From Alphaproteobacteria bacterium LSUCC0684 (GTDB lineage: Bacteria > Pseudomonadota > Alphaproteobacteria > Puniceispirillales > UBA1172), in the NCBI GenBank assembly GCA_041228335.1, contig CP166130.1, positions 1,016,638 to 1,080,637 of the forward strand: a stretch of 64,000 nt of DNA. The letters run 5' to 3'. The position numbers were made by a program, and so were the translations under genes. Below, piece after piece: positions 44,651 through 53,879 of the stretch (position 1 is its first letter; every line of letters starts with the position of its first letter). Below the pieces are notes generated by a model. It saw only the letters and a program-made list of their open reading frames with translations, searched no databases and was not told the DNA's origin.

Positions 44651-47600
44651 TTACCTCAGGTTTTGATTGATTGCCGGAAGGCGTGCAGAATTTGCGTCTG
44701 TCTTGCCGATTTCAGGCTCAATTACCGTTGGTGCCATGAGGATAATCATCTCCTCAACGGAGTTGGCTATATTATCTTCACCTCCCAGCAGAAATGATGT
44801 TGGCAACCCAGAGGTGGTGGTACCGGGCAGGCCCGTTACGTTCACGCTGTCAGCTTGTTTGAAAAGACCGGCCATAATAATCACGTCTCCTGGGGCCGCC
44901 ACAAATCTTGTTTTGATGAAATCAGATTTTTCTCCGGTATCAGCGGTGACGCTGGCAAGTGGCGCATCAAAGGAGGAATCGGTAAGCTCATACTCAATCG
45001 TGACGTTGTTGTTGTTGGGGTTGATCTGGATCTTTTTCACATCGAGTTTGAATTTTACCTCTTTCTTCTCGGGCCGGTTATTCGTGATATTGACAAGATT
45101 TCCGTTTGCATCCGTGATCTGCTCAATCACCGGAATGATGACGGTTTTCTTCAAGGTTCGGGAGACCTCGGCTTGGCCACCATCTTCCACCAGAATAGTC
45201 GGACTTGAGATCGTTCGCCCAAGATTGTTGGTTTCAATGAAATCTACCAGTGCCTGAACCTGATGATTGGGGGAGATCAATCCGGAAACAAAACCACCTG
45301 GGTTGCCGGAGGTGACCGTATGGCTGAGTTCGGTCAAATCACGGCGAAGAAAGAACTCTTCGGTATCTTCAAGATTTTCAGCAAGTGCATCGGTCTGGAA
45401 GGTAAGATTGAGGCGGCGGCCGAAATCCCTCGTGATATTGATCATGAAGACTTCGATGAGAACCTGTCGCTGAGGCTGGTCAAATTCCTCAATGAGCTTG
45501 AGTACAAGTTCTATATCTGAAATCAGTCCATAGACAACAAAGCCCGAAAAGTCATCGGCGCGAACATAATGGGGAGAATGGGCCGCTGGATCTTCAGCGC
45601 AGCTTTCATTAATCCTGTTTGCTTCTCCTGTTGCGCGGCGTTCATCAACTCGTGCAGTAGTTAAGTTGGAAATTGAATGGTTATTTATGTCATCTGGTAA
45701 AGTATCTTTACCAGTCTCAGTATTTGCTGGCGTTTCTGGTTTATCCTGAACGAGGCTTTCATCTGGACTGATCGAAAGTTTACTGGCGTTATTGGAAAAA
45801 TAACTTTCCAGAATAGCTTCGATTTTCGTGACCGATGTCTCACCCCCAAAGACAGCTATCTTCTCACTGAAGACTTCCCGCCCTGGATGAATACAGGGAT
45901 CATGAACAGCAATGGTCTCAAGTTCCGGAAAGGTGGAAGTAAGATAGTGAAGGTTTCTAACATCACTGGCCCCCCCGGTCCGAAGGGCAGATTGCCCGTG
46001 GCCAAAGGTGGCAGGGATAATTTCGGTATCATAGGTTTTAAGTTTATCCATAAGGTCGAGACGAAAAAGCGTAAGGTGATGTAGAGATGAGGACAGGACT
46101 TCACCGCCAGTGTTTCGAGGAAAGTCTGCGGCCTGATCCAGGAAGGTGCTGGCCTTGCCATCAAGCAAATGCTGGGCGAGAGCAAACATTTCAAGAAGCC
46201 TTCTTCGATCATCCTTAAGTTGCTCCAGCTTTTTCATCCCGGTCAGTGTGGGTTGCGGGAGATTTGCCTGCATAGGTAAGGTCAAGGTATGATCAGCAAA
46301 GTTTCCATCTATATGACCGGCAAGTTCGCGAAGCCAATCCTGCTTTTTCCTGAATGATGCGAGTGTAGATAAAGCGGCAAGGTCAGCCAGAAAGGTATTA
46401 AGCAGTTGGCCTGTTGTATCCTGTCCGAGAGTAGGAAGCATCACTTCGAGGTCGACCAACTCTTGTGGTATCAGGTTTGAGACATTCTCATCTTGAGGCA
46501 TGTCGTTCTTTATCTGATTGATAATATTCAGCAATGAGGTCAGGATATCTTGATGGTGTTCAAGTTCGGTAAGTCGTCGAGTTTTATGCAGGTATGAATT
46601 ATAGTTTTCAATAGCTTGCCTGATTTTATTTATGTGATTATTAAATTCTAAATCGCTTGTTATCTGGGCAACTTCAAGATCGCTGTCGTACAGGATCGAA
46701 ACATTGTGCTGATGAAAAACTGCATCGAGAATAGAAAGGATACGAGCTTCGGTATCTAGACTGAAGTTCCTTTCCATGTTCTCAACCTCATGTGAGATAA
46801 GAACGGGAAGTCCGGCATGGCCAGCAAGGAAGCGAATTGCTTCAGCAAGGGAGAGATGGTGAAAGCGAACCCAGACAACAGGATTGGGCAGATTGATATC
46901 AAGATTGGCAATTTTGCTTGACATCAATCCGGTTGAGTTGCTGCCAATGAGAGCAAGATCCGGCGGCAGATCAAGATATCCATCCTGGTCCCGCGTCAGA
47001 TTCATCCCGAAAATTTGGCCGGGCGTTGGCTGCTGAAGGCCGGGTATCTGTTTTTGTTGGAGGTTGCGGATTTCATCCTCAAGTCTTCCTATTTGTTGAT
47101 GCAATTCTTGGCTCAGCGCGTCGGTTGAGGATGCAAATTTGCTCAAATTGTTATTTATTGAAGTATCAATTTCAGCAATCTGTGTCTGAAGATTTGCATT
47201 GAGATCCTGTGTTGCGGCAATGAAGTTCTTATCGATTGTCTTGAGTTGGGAGAAAAGATATTGCTCAAGCTGCAAGCCTTGTCGAATGATGTAATTCGCC
47301 CGGTCACTGGTGGTATCAGGGTTTTCACGCTTGTCAGTAGCAGGCGGATCATATGTGAGTTCTGGTTCTGACTGAGATAGCGCAAGGGACGAATTTCTAA
47401 ACCCATGAATGCTGGAAAGGCGTTTAAGGGTGCTGATAAAGCTCGTGTTATAAAAGCTGTCTTGATGATATCGAACCTGAAGCAATTGACGGCGAGGCTT
47501 GGGTTTCGGCAGTTGTGTTGTTGCTGAATTGTTCCGGCTGAGTGGTGCAATCAAGCGTTCCTGCACAAGTTTGCGTGACTCATCGAGGCTGACATCCTGG

Positions 47601-47752
47601 GGTAGCCGGGCCGGACCACCGCAAGATGCTAGCACCAGCAGTGCAAGAGTGATAATACTTGAATTAAGGAAGATAAACAGTCGAGGAGGTGAGCTGATCC
47701 CGGCTTTATTTCTTTCGCTTTTTCGGGGAAGTTTTATTTTCGGTATCATCAA
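44651..47752 (-). CDS. Lipoprotein secretin of the type IV pilus (PilQ/MshL-like)
   Basis: A very long (1033-residue) outer-membrane secretin. The N-terminus is a lipoprotein signal ('ITLALLVLASC'). A helical part follows, then an STN-like domain ('VWVRFHHLSLAEAIRFLAGH'), a second helical insertion of about 250 residues, an N1-type domain ('FVVYGLISDIELVLKLIEEF') and the secretin core ('RQVLIEVFMINITRDFGRRL', 'ISSPTILVEDGGQAEVSRTL', 'FVAAPGDVIIMAGLFKQ'). Typical PilQ/MshL proteins are 550-750 residues, so the helical insertions are unusual. It forms the pore through which the pilus leaves. Confidence 0.88.
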   Translation of the reverse strand: MMIPKIKLPRKSERNKAGISSPPRLFIFLNSSIITLALLVLASCGGPARLPQDVSLDESRKLVQERLIAPLSRNNSATTQLPKPKPRRQLLQVRYHQDSFYNTSFISTLKRLSSIHGFRNSSLALSQSEPELTYDPPATDKRENPDTTSDRANYIIRQGLQLEQYLFSQLKTIDKNFIAATQDLNANLQTQIAEIDTSINNNLSKFASSTDALSQELHQQIGRLEDEIRNLQQKQIPGLQQPTPGQIFGMNLTRDQDGYLDLPPDLALIGSNSTGLMSSKIANLDINLPNPVVWVRFHHLSLAEAIRFLAGHAGLPVLISHEVENMERNFSLDTEARILSILDAVFHQHNVSILYDSDLEVAQITSDLEFNNHINKIRQAIENYNSYLHKTRRLTELEHHQDILTSLLNIINQIKNDMPQDENVSNLIPQELVDLEVMLPTLGQDTTGQLLNTFLADLAALSTLASFRKKQDWLRELAGHIDGNFADHTLTLPMQANLPQPTLTGMKKLEQLKDDRRRLLEMFALAQHLLDGKASTFLDQAADFPRNTGGEVLSSSLHHLTLFRLDLMDKLKTYDTEIIPATFGHGQSALRTGGASDVRNLHYLTSTFPELETIAVHDPCIHPGREVFSEKIAVFGGETSVTKIEAILESYFSNNASKLSISPDESLVQDKPETPANTETGKDTLPDDINNHSISNLTTARVDERRATGEANRINESCAEDPAAHSPHYVRADDFSGFVVYGLISDIELVLKLIEEFDQPQRQVLIEVFMINITRDFGRRLNLTFQTDALAENLEDTEEFFLRRDLTELSHTVTSGNPGGFVSGLISPNHQVQALVDFIETNNLGRTISSPTILVEDGGQAEVSRTLKKTVIIPVIEQITDANGNLVNITNNRPEKKEVKFKLDVKKIQINPNNNNVTIEYELTDSSFDAPLASVTADTGEKSDFIKTRFVAAPGDVIIMAGLFKQADSVNVTGLPGTTTSGLPTSFLLGGEDNIANSVEEMIILMAPTVIEPEIGKTDANSARLPAINQNLR

Positions 47753-48314
47753 CTTCCCAATTCAGCCGGGTTAACTCATTCTTGATGGCGTGGCGCATGA
47801 CATCTTCAAATTCATCATCGATGTACTGGCGAACCACATGACGGATCAGCGTCGAAAAAGCATCTCCAAAAGCATATTCAGGACTTTGGGTTTGGCTATT
47901 ATCCTGATGGGATGGTCGAATACGCGAAACGGCTTCCATCCGGGTTTTGACATTGTCAAAATCTTCGGTCTCGGCGATGTCAGGGCCGGCAAGTGCGGCG
48001 GTATTTACCCGTGCGGCGATTTCGTCGATTAAATCTTCTTCAGTTGGCAGAGCCTGATTTGTGTCAAATGCAGATGCTGAAATATCAGTTGATACCTTGC
48101 TTTCAGCATTAAAATGATCAATTTCTTCGGCAGATTGATTTTGATCAAGTTTTTCAGCTTGATACATAAGAGCATCTATCCGGCCCATGATCTCAGACCG
48201 GGCCGGATCAGGAACGGTTTCCTCAGGTGCGGTAATCTTTTCCGCTTCCTGCCATAAAGTTTTGATGCGGGCAAGCGCCGCATCCCTGTTTTGTGCTTGG
48301 TTTATGATGGTCAT
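47706..48314 (-). CDS. Hypothetical acidic protein with faint PopZ-like C-terminus
   Basis: A 202-residue soluble, acidic protein upstream of the secretin and overlapping its start by 47 bases. Most of it is low-complexity and Asp/Glu/Ala-rich. The end, 'FGDAFSTLIRHVVRQYIDDE' followed by 'FEDVMRHAIKNELTRL', resembles the C-terminal helices of PopZ/DUF2497 polar-organising proteins, but the N-terminal PopZ motif is missing. The likeness is weak; its place in the pilus operon is the main clue. Confidence 0.6.
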   Translation of the reverse strand: MTIINQAQNRDAALARIKTLWQEAEKITAPEETVPDPARSEIMGRIDALMYQAEKLDQNQSAEEIDHFNAESKVSTDISASAFDTNQALPTEEDLIDEIAARVNTAALAGPDIAETEDFDNVKTRMEAVSRIRPSHQDNSQTQSPEYAFGDAFSTLIRHVVRQYIDDEFEDVMRHAIKNELTRLNWEVDDTENKTSPKKRKK

Positions 48315-48364
48315 GATTAGAAAGCATTCTCCATGCAGATAATTGCTTTATGCAACTCAAAAAC

Positions 48365-49186
48365 CTAAACATATACAATAAGCAATAGATTGATTATCGG
48401 CCAGCAAATAAAAACAAGAGAAACAAAACTGGCAAAGGGCAGGGCGGTCGAAGCGTTACCTCTACCCGTTCTGATCAGGATTAGCCCCGTAATCGCTCCA
48501 AGCATGGATGCGGTAATAAAAACCATCATAGCTGAGAATGGCCCGAGCCAGCATCCGACTGCGCCCAGTAACCAGATATCACCTTCGCCAAATCCATCCA
48601 TCCCGCGCCAGAAGCGATAAAGCATGTTGATGGCTGAAAGCCCAAGTATCATCAGTATCATGCCCAGAAGTGCGCCGATTAATGTAACTGGCCAGAACGA
48701 GAATAAGGAGAGAACGCAACCTGCTGCCCCAAGAAGAAGCATCACCGGTAAATGGAGGATCATCCGGTCAAGATCAGTCAGGCCACATAGTAACATCAGG
48801 CTGCCTCCACCAATCCAGGCTAGTGCAACAGGCAGAGGATAGAGAAAGGCGATCATGAGGCAGAACCCGCCCATCACCAGTTCCGTCCAAAAATACAAGG
48901 GTGATATTCGAGCATTACAGAGACGGCATTTTCCATAATGATGAAGATAGCCGATCAAGGGGAGATTTTGCCGCCAAGACAGAGGTCTATTGCAATATTG
49001 GCAGGACGAAGGAGTGAAAATGAAATCGACACTTCTGTTCAGCCTTAGTGCCGCTGTATGGATGAATGAGCCAAGACTTATGCCTGCAATAAATACTGCG
49101 CCAAAGAAGACGGCGCCAAGGGTGCCCGAAAATTCAGGTATAGTGGCCGGAATGAAAAAAAATTCAAGGTGGTGGGAAAATATCAC
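48365..49186 (-). CDS. pilD: Prepilin peptidase/N-methyltransferase (A24 family)
   Basis: A 273-residue polytopic aspartic protease that removes the class III leader from pilin and methylates the new end. The N-terminal domain has the paired zinc cysteines ('SSCQYCNRPLSW' and 'CRLCNARISPLYF'). Catalytic Asp residues are in 'LTDLDRMILHLPV' and 'GFGEGDIWLLGAVG' (the GxGD motif). Its substrate is presumably the pilin at 51090. Confidence 0.93.
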   Translation of the reverse strand: MIFSHHLEFFFIPATIPEFSGTLGAVFFGAVFIAGISLGSFIHTAALRLNRSVDFIFTPSSCQYCNRPLSWRQNLPLIGYLHHYGKCRLCNARISPLYFWTELVMGGFCLMIAFLYPLPVALAWIGGGSLMLLCGLTDLDRMILHLPVMLLLGAAGCVLSLFSFWPVTLIGALLGMILMILGLSAINMLYRFWRGMDGFGEGDIWLLGAVGCWLGPFSAMMVFITASMLGAITGLILIRTGRGNASTALPFASFVSLVFICWPIINLLLIVYV

Positions 49187-49200
49187 GGAGGCCTGTTTCC

Positions 49201-49923
49201 CTATGGTAGAGGGTAAAGTCGTTCCAAGGCAGTTGAACTGCCAGCGGCAACTGCTTTTTTCAACCAGGCTTCTGCCTTGAACAAAGCATTGGGGGAGCTT
49301 TTCTTTTCATAGTAGGTTGCCAGAATAAGCATGGCCGGAATTATCCCACCTTCGGCAGCGCAGGTAAGTTCTTTCAAGGTCTCGCGCGTCGGGATCTGCC
49401 GCTGTATTTTCTGTTGCGCGGCCAGAACGCAGGCCCTGGGGTCTTTTTTATTTAGCGCGGCTTTCAAATGATAAGACGCTTTAGCCTTATCTTGGACCGG
49501 ATTCCGTTCATCCTGATAGAATAGCGCCAGTTCAAAATCTGCGCCTCGCGCCTGGCGCTGCCTCGCGCGCCACAACCATTTACCTGATTTCACGAAATTC
49601 TGCTTAACACCAGTACCTGAACGATAAAGGCTTCCGGTGAGGGTTGCGGCCTCGGGATGACCTAGACGAGCTGCAATTAACGCCCAGCCAAAAGCGTCGC
49701 TATGAAGCGTATCGTCATTTCTCCAACGTCTGTCTTCCAGGAGAAGTTTGGCAACTTCAACCATTGCCTCCGGACTGCCACGCCTTGCCAAAATAAGATG
49801 TTCGGCCAGGGTGTTATCTGGACTTTTCCCAGAAGTTGCTGCGGCACCAGCGCTGATGATCAGCATGCAAGTGATCTTAGTGGCTATTGCGAAAATCAGG
49901 CTGTGTGGAAGATTTAAGAACAT
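49201..49923 (-). CDS. Secreted Sel1-repeat protein
   Basis: About 240 residues with a signal peptide ('IFAIATKITCMLIISAGAAA') and several Sel1/TPR-like helix pairs ('AFGWALIAARLGHPEAATLT', 'GTGVKQNFVKSGKWLWRARQ', 'AEGGIIPAMLILATYYEKK'). Such proteins are periplasmic scaffolds. The start at 49923 gives a normal signal; the frame is open to 50031, overlapping pilT. It is divergent from pilT and followed 14 bases later by the prepilin peptidase. Confidence 0.8.
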   Translation of the reverse strand: MFLNLPHSLIFAIATKITCMLIISAGAAATSGKSPDNTLAEHLILARRGSPEAMVEVAKLLLEDRRWRNDDTLHSDAFGWALIAARLGHPEAATLTGSLYRSGTGVKQNFVKSGKWLWRARQRQARGADFELALFYQDERNPVQDKAKASYHLKAALNKKDPRACVLAAQQKIQRQIPTRETLKELTCAAEGGIIPAMLILATYYEKKSSPNALFKAEAWLKKAVAAGSSTALERLYPLP

Positions 49924-49959
49924 TTCAAATATGTTTCCCGACCATGGCAGAGGAATGAT

Positions 49960-50958
49960 ATGGAAAACGCAATCTACGAATATCTTTTGGACATTATAAC
50001 TACGCAAAAGGTTTCCGATTTTCATCTTCACGCCAATGCGCCGCTCGCCTTTCGCTCGGACGGGAAAATCATAAGACGTGAAGATCTCATCATCTCGCCG
50101 GATGAGATTGAGTCTTTCTTAAGGGTTGAACTGGGGGAAGAGGAATTTCAGCTCTTCAAATCCAACGGGGATGTTGATTTTGCGGTTCAATACAAAGGCC
50201 AGCGTTTTCGAGCCAGCGGCTATCGGATGATGGGGGGGTATGCGCTTGTTCTCAGGGTTATTGTTTCCGAGGTACCGCATATTGATATGCTAGGCCTGCC
50301 GGCGGCGGTGCATGATGTCTTGTCTGAAAGGGATGGACTCGTTCTGGTCACTGGAGCCACAGGTTCGGGTAAGTCCACGAGCCTTGCCGCGATGATCGAC
50401 AAGATCAACCGTGAAAGAAGCGAGAATATCATCACCATAGAGGATCCAATCGAGTTTATTCATGTTTCACAGAAATCTCTGATCACTCAACGTGAGGTTG
50501 GACGTGATACAGAAAGTTTTGCCCGGGCACTTAAAGGTGCTTTGCGGCAGGATCCCGATATCATCCTCATGGGAGAGTTGCGGGATTATGAAACCGTTTC
50601 CATGGCAATGACGGCTGCGGAGACCGGACATCTTGTTTTTGGCACGCTTCATACAAATGGGGCACCGGAGACAATCAACCGAATTATCGATGTGTTTCCA
50701 GCCGCCGAACAACCACAGGCAAGGTCACAGCTTTCGCAGTCACTCCGTCTTGTTCTAACCCAGCGTCTCCTACCCAGGCAGGGTGGTGGCCGCATAGGTG
50801 CGTTCGAAGTCATGGTCAATGTCACGGCTGTTGCAAACCTTATCCGGGAGGCAAAAATCATACAGATTGAAACGATCATGCAGACAGGGGCTCAATATGG
50901 CATGATTACAATGGATAAGTATATTGATATTCTTAAACAAAAGAACCTAATCAATTAG
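49960..50958 (+). CDS. pilT: Pilus retraction ATPase PilT
   Basis: A 332-residue hexameric ATPase. The N-terminal PAS-like domain ('VSDFHLHANAPLAFRSDGKI') is followed by Walker A 'LVTGATGSGKSTSLAAM', the Asp box 'NIITIEDPIEFIH', Walker B 'DIILMGELRDYETV' and the His box 'HLVFGTLHTNGAPETINRII'. These match PilT more than PilB, and the C-terminus lacks the zinc site. It depolymerises pili for twitching or DNA uptake. AGAGGA stands before the ATG. Confidence 0.92.
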   Translation: MENAIYEYLLDIITTQKVSDFHLHANAPLAFRSDGKIIRREDLIISPDEIESFLRVELGEEEFQLFKSNGDVDFAVQYKGQRFRASGYRMMGGYALVLRVIVSEVPHIDMLGLPAAVHDVLSERDGLVLVTGATGSGKSTSLAAMIDKINRERSENIITIEDPIEFIHVSQKSLITQREVGRDTESFARALKGALRQDPDIILMGELRDYETVSMAMTAAETGHLVFGTLHTNGAPETINRIIDVFPAAEQPQARSQLSQSLRLVLTQRLLPRQGGGRIGAFEVMVNVTAVANLIREAKIIQIETIMQTGAQYGMITMDKYIDILKQKNLIN

Positions 50959-51089
50959 ATAACACCAAAAGCTAAATAAAAATCTTAAGCATAGAAAAGT
51001 CAGAATTTAGTTGCATTGGCGCATTTGATCCATCATTTCGGGAGACATGACTGGCTAATCTCAGCCACCTGAAATTGAGGTATTAAACT

Positions 51090-51623
51090 ATGTCTTTTCC
51101 ATCAAAACAAAAGGGTTTTTCCCTCATAGAGCTTCTGGTGGTGGTTGCCATCATCGGTATTCTGGCTTCCGTTGGTATAGTTGGCTATCAACGATATATC
51201 GACAGTACCAAGGCAGATGTTGCCAAAACAAACGCGCAGTCGGTGGCTCGCTGGATGAAAACGAGCGGCATTGCCCGTGCCGGGGGAATCGCGCTTGAAC
51301 CTGAACAATGCAAGAAGGGCGTTGGTGATAACATGACCGCTTGTCTTTCCAATGCCACGGCAAGCACCGGACCTCTTGCTGATATCACTAATCCCTATCA
51401 CAATGCGTATGATGCGAGCACAACCATTCATGATAATGCCAGCGTTTCTGGTAGCGAGGGAGATCCGAGTTGTAGCGATGCCAGCAATCATGGCAAGGTA
51501 GTTCTTCGGATGTCATCGGGCACATATGACCACAACTCCGACAGCAATGATATCGAAATCGGGTATTGCAACGGCAATGACGGCAATGGAGCCTTTGCCA
51601 GCGTAGACACGGTTACCTGGTAG
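51090..51623 (+). CDS. Type IV major pilin-like protein
   Basis: A 177-residue prepilin. The leader of nine residues ends in Gly, and the mature protein begins with 'FSLIELLVVVAIIGILASVG', the classical hydrophobic helix with Glu5. The globular part contains four cysteines in two pairs ('EQCKKGVGDNMTACLS', 'GDPSCSDAS' and 'EIGYCNGND') and is Asp/Asn/Ser-rich, as in marine pilins. It is the only pilin-like gene in the window; no minor pilins are seen. A terminator follows directly. Confidence 0.9.
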   Translation: MSFPSKQKGFSLIELLVVVAIIGILASVGIVGYQRYIDSTKADVAKTNAQSVARWMKTSGIARAGGIALEPEQCKKGVGDNMTACLSNATASTGPLADITNPYHNAYDASTTIHDNASVSGSEGDPSCSDASNHGKVVLRMSSGTYDHNSDSNDIEIGYCNGNDGNGAFASVDTVTW

Positions 51624-51632
51624 AATGAGGGG

Positions 51633-51659
51633 AACGAGGCCTTCACGGGCCTCGTTTTT
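51633..51659 (+). terminator. Rho-independent terminator after the pilin gene
   Basis: AACGAGGCC pairs perfectly with GGCCTCGTT over a six-base loop and runs into TTT. It ends six bases before the STAS start codon. Confidence 0.85.
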
Positions 51660-51664
51660 CAATA

Positions 51665-52147
51665 ATGTATTCGATTGATATCATTGATGGCACAGCTCAC
51701 CTGGTTCTTGCCGGGGATATTGACCTCCAGACAACCGCAGACCTTAAGGCTGAAATTCAGCAACTTTCAGGAATTGTGCTCTTGGAAATCAATGCCAGTT
51801 CCGTAAGATATATCGACTCGAGCGGTATTGCCGTGCTCTTGATAGCCCGACAGCGTTGCCATGAATATGGGATCGAATTGCAGGTGCCCGTGATCAGCGC
51901 TCCTGTTTTCCGGGTTCTGGAGGTGGCAAAGCTGGATACACTTCTTCCGATCGGAGAAGTGGTGCCGGTCGAGGATGCGGTAACGGAAAATTTTGGTCTC
52001 ACCACGTTGGATGAAGTTGATCAAAAAGCCCCAAAGGATAAGGCGCTAACTGGTAGTGATATCGACAATAGCTTAACGGATCCGGATACAGACCTGAGCA
52101 CTGATTCTGAAACGGCTCCTGATATCAAACCTGGGACATTTCGTTGA
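51665..52147 (+). CDS. STAS-domain anti-anti-sigma-factor-like protein
   Basis: A 160-residue protein. The STAS domain (about 1-95) has 'LVLAGDIDLQTTADLKAEI' and the phospho-acceptor motif 'VRYIDSSGIAVLL'. The remaining 65 residues are acidic and disordered. In partner switching the unphosphorylated STAS protein binds the RsbW-type kinase and frees its target. No Shine-Dalgarno is visible before the ATG, because a terminator occupies that space. Its stop overlaps the phosphatase start. Confidence 0.88.
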   Translation: MYSIDIIDGTAHLVLAGDIDLQTTADLKAEIQQLSGIVLLEINASSVRYIDSSGIAVLLIARQRCHEYGIELQVPVISAPVFRVLEVAKLDTLLPIGEVVPVEDAVTENFGLTTLDEVDQKAPKDKALTGSDIDNSLTDPDTDLSTDSETAPDIKPGTFR

Positions 52148-53454
52148 ACTGGCGGGCCGCTTTCCCTATGATCGAAAAAAGCATCACCGAAAACATGGAA
52201 GAAACTAACGGGCTCAATCTGGTTGCCGGGCTCATGCAGAAGTTCGGGGAAACAGGCGATGCTGTGGTGGCCTTGCGATGGGCTCTGCCGAAAGTTCTGG
52301 AGGAGGTGAAGGCGGAGGCTGGATCCCTTTTTATGTACCGTGATGAGGATGCCATGCTTGAATGTGTGGTATGCCTAGGGCCGGTGGATATAACAGGCAT
52401 GTTGGTACCGGTGGAGCAAGGGCTGGTTGGGCGGGCTTTTTCCACTGGTGAAGCTGAAATCGTATCCAACGCCGAAACAGATGGGGCGCATTACCATCTC
52501 GCAGATGCAAGATCAGGGTTTCGCACGATTACCACCATAACAGCCCCCGTAAAGCTGGGAGATGACCGCTTCGGCGTCATAGAGGCAATCAATCGCAGAA
52601 AAGAAAACATCTCTGAAACCATTTGTTTTTTTGAGCCTTCTGATCTCTCTCTGCTATCTTCACTTGCATCTGTACTCGCTATGGCAGTAGTCAACATGCG
52701 CCTCGCTGAAAAAGTTATTTCTGATCAGATACTGCAACGTGATCTTGATCAGGCAACCGAAGCGCAGGCAACCCTTATACCTGATATTGATCCAACGGGA
52801 CATATCGCTGGGAAGGTCTTGCCTGCGCGGCAACTTTCCGGTGATTTCATGGATTTTCGGCATATTGGCTCCCGCATAATGTTCTGCCAGGGGGACGTGG
52901 CGGGTAAAGGAATTACAGCGGCGCTGTTGATGGCGCAGGTGGTCTCTGTTTTTCGTCTTCTGGCAAGGCAGGAGAAAAATATTCGCGTGATTGCAAGCCA
53001 GCTTAATGATGAATTTATTCGTAATGGCTCAGATCAATATATCACATTTGTTCTGGGATGGCTTGATATCCAAACAGGAGAGGCGGAGCTAATCAATTGT
53101 GGACACGGCCCGATCATCTGGCAGGATGACCAGACCGGTAAGATTGAAATGATCCCATCGCATACTGTGCCGCTTGGTATTGCTGATCTTTTTGTTGAAA
53201 CACTTGTTCCATGGAAAGGAAATCTTGCCTGTTCCGCGCTTTATTTGGCTACCGATGGGATTACCGAAGCTCTTTCAGATGGCAAGGAGTTGGGAATTGA
53301 AGGTCTTGCTCAAATCATCAAAACTCACCGTAATCTTTCCAGCTCGAAGCGGGTTACCTCGATCATGCGCCGCTTCTTGGAAGGTAAGTTGATCACCCAT
53401 GATGATGCAAGTCTTCTGGTCGTCACTGGCACGGGCCAGATGAGGGATGCATGA
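52144..53454 (+). CDS. GAF-PP2C (SpoIIE-type) serine phosphatase
   Basis: A protein of about 436 residues. An N-terminal GAF sensor (about 25-195, 'FGVIEAINRRKENISETICF') precedes the phosphatase (about 215-430) with metal motifs 'LSGDFMDFRHIG', 'CQGDVAGKGITAALLMAQ', 'YLATDGITEALSDG' and 'THDDASLLVV'. It should dephosphorylate the STAS partner. The TTG at 52144 overlaps the STAS stop; the ATGs at 52168 and 52195 are alternatives that keep the domains. Confidence 0.9.
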   Translation: MNWRAAFPMIEKSITENMEETNGLNLVAGLMQKFGETGDAVVALRWALPKVLEEVKAEAGSLFMYRDEDAMLECVVCLGPVDITGMLVPVEQGLVGRAFSTGEAEIVSNAETDGAHYHLADARSGFRTITTITAPVKLGDDRFGVIEAINRRKENISETICFFEPSDLSLLSSLASVLAMAVVNMRLAEKVISDQILQRDLDQATEAQATLIPDIDPTGHIAGKVLPARQLSGDFMDFRHIGSRIMFCQGDVAGKGITAALLMAQVVSVFRLLARQEKNIRVIASQLNDEFIRNGSDQYITFVLGWLDIQTGEAELINCGHGPIIWQDDQTGKIEMIPSHTVPLGIADLFVETLVPWKGNLACSALYLATDGITEALSDGKELGIEGLAQIIKTHRNLSSSKRVTSIMRRFLEGKLITHDDASLLVVTGTGQMRDA

Positions 53455-53876
53455 TGAGCCCCCATGCCATGAGAACAATGTTCCCGGCGACACTTTCCAG
53501 TCTTGCTAAGAGCAGGAAATTCATCAGGCAGGCGTTAGTTTCATTTAATCTTGATGAATATGAGACGGATATCCAGCTGGCGGTCGGTGAAGTGATGCAG
53601 AACATTATCCGTCATGGATATGGAGGTGGGGATACTAGTGGCCAAATTACCATCAAGATCTACTGCAATCATTCCTCAAGGCAGATGTTTTGCTGGATAA
53701 GGGACACAGCCCCGCCGGCAATGGCAGGGGAGTGGTTTTCACATGAATTGCACCGCAAACCTGAAGATGGAGGACTAGGGCTTGGGCTGATACAAACTCT
53801 TACTGAAAAATATGAAATTACCTCCGGGCGAACGGGCAATCTTTTTCACCTGGTTTTTGCTCTTGAAGATGGCTGA
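53451..53876 (+). CDS. RsbW-like serine/threonine kinase (HATPase)
   Basis: A 141-residue GHKL ATPase. The N-box is 'AVGEVMQNIIRHGYGGG', the Asp in 'CWIRDTAPPAM' holds adenine and the last glycine box is 'GGLGLGLIQTLTEKYEI'. It is the kinase/anti-factor partner of STAS proteins. It overlaps the PP2C stop (ATGA). No sigma factor lies nearby, so the downstream target is unknown. Confidence 0.87.
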   Translation: MMSPHAMRTMFPATLSSLAKSRKFIRQALVSFNLDEYETDIQLAVGEVMQNIIRHGYGGGDTSGQITIKIYCNHSSRQMFCWIRDTAPPAMAGEWFSHELHRKPEDGGLGLGLIQTLTEKYEITSGRTGNLFHLVFALEDG

Positions 53877-53879
53877 TCT

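Noticed and set aside
51000-51089. Possible sigma-54 promoter (TGGCGC...) before the pilin
   Set aside because: TGGC is present near 51017, but no matching TTGC element lies at the required spacing.
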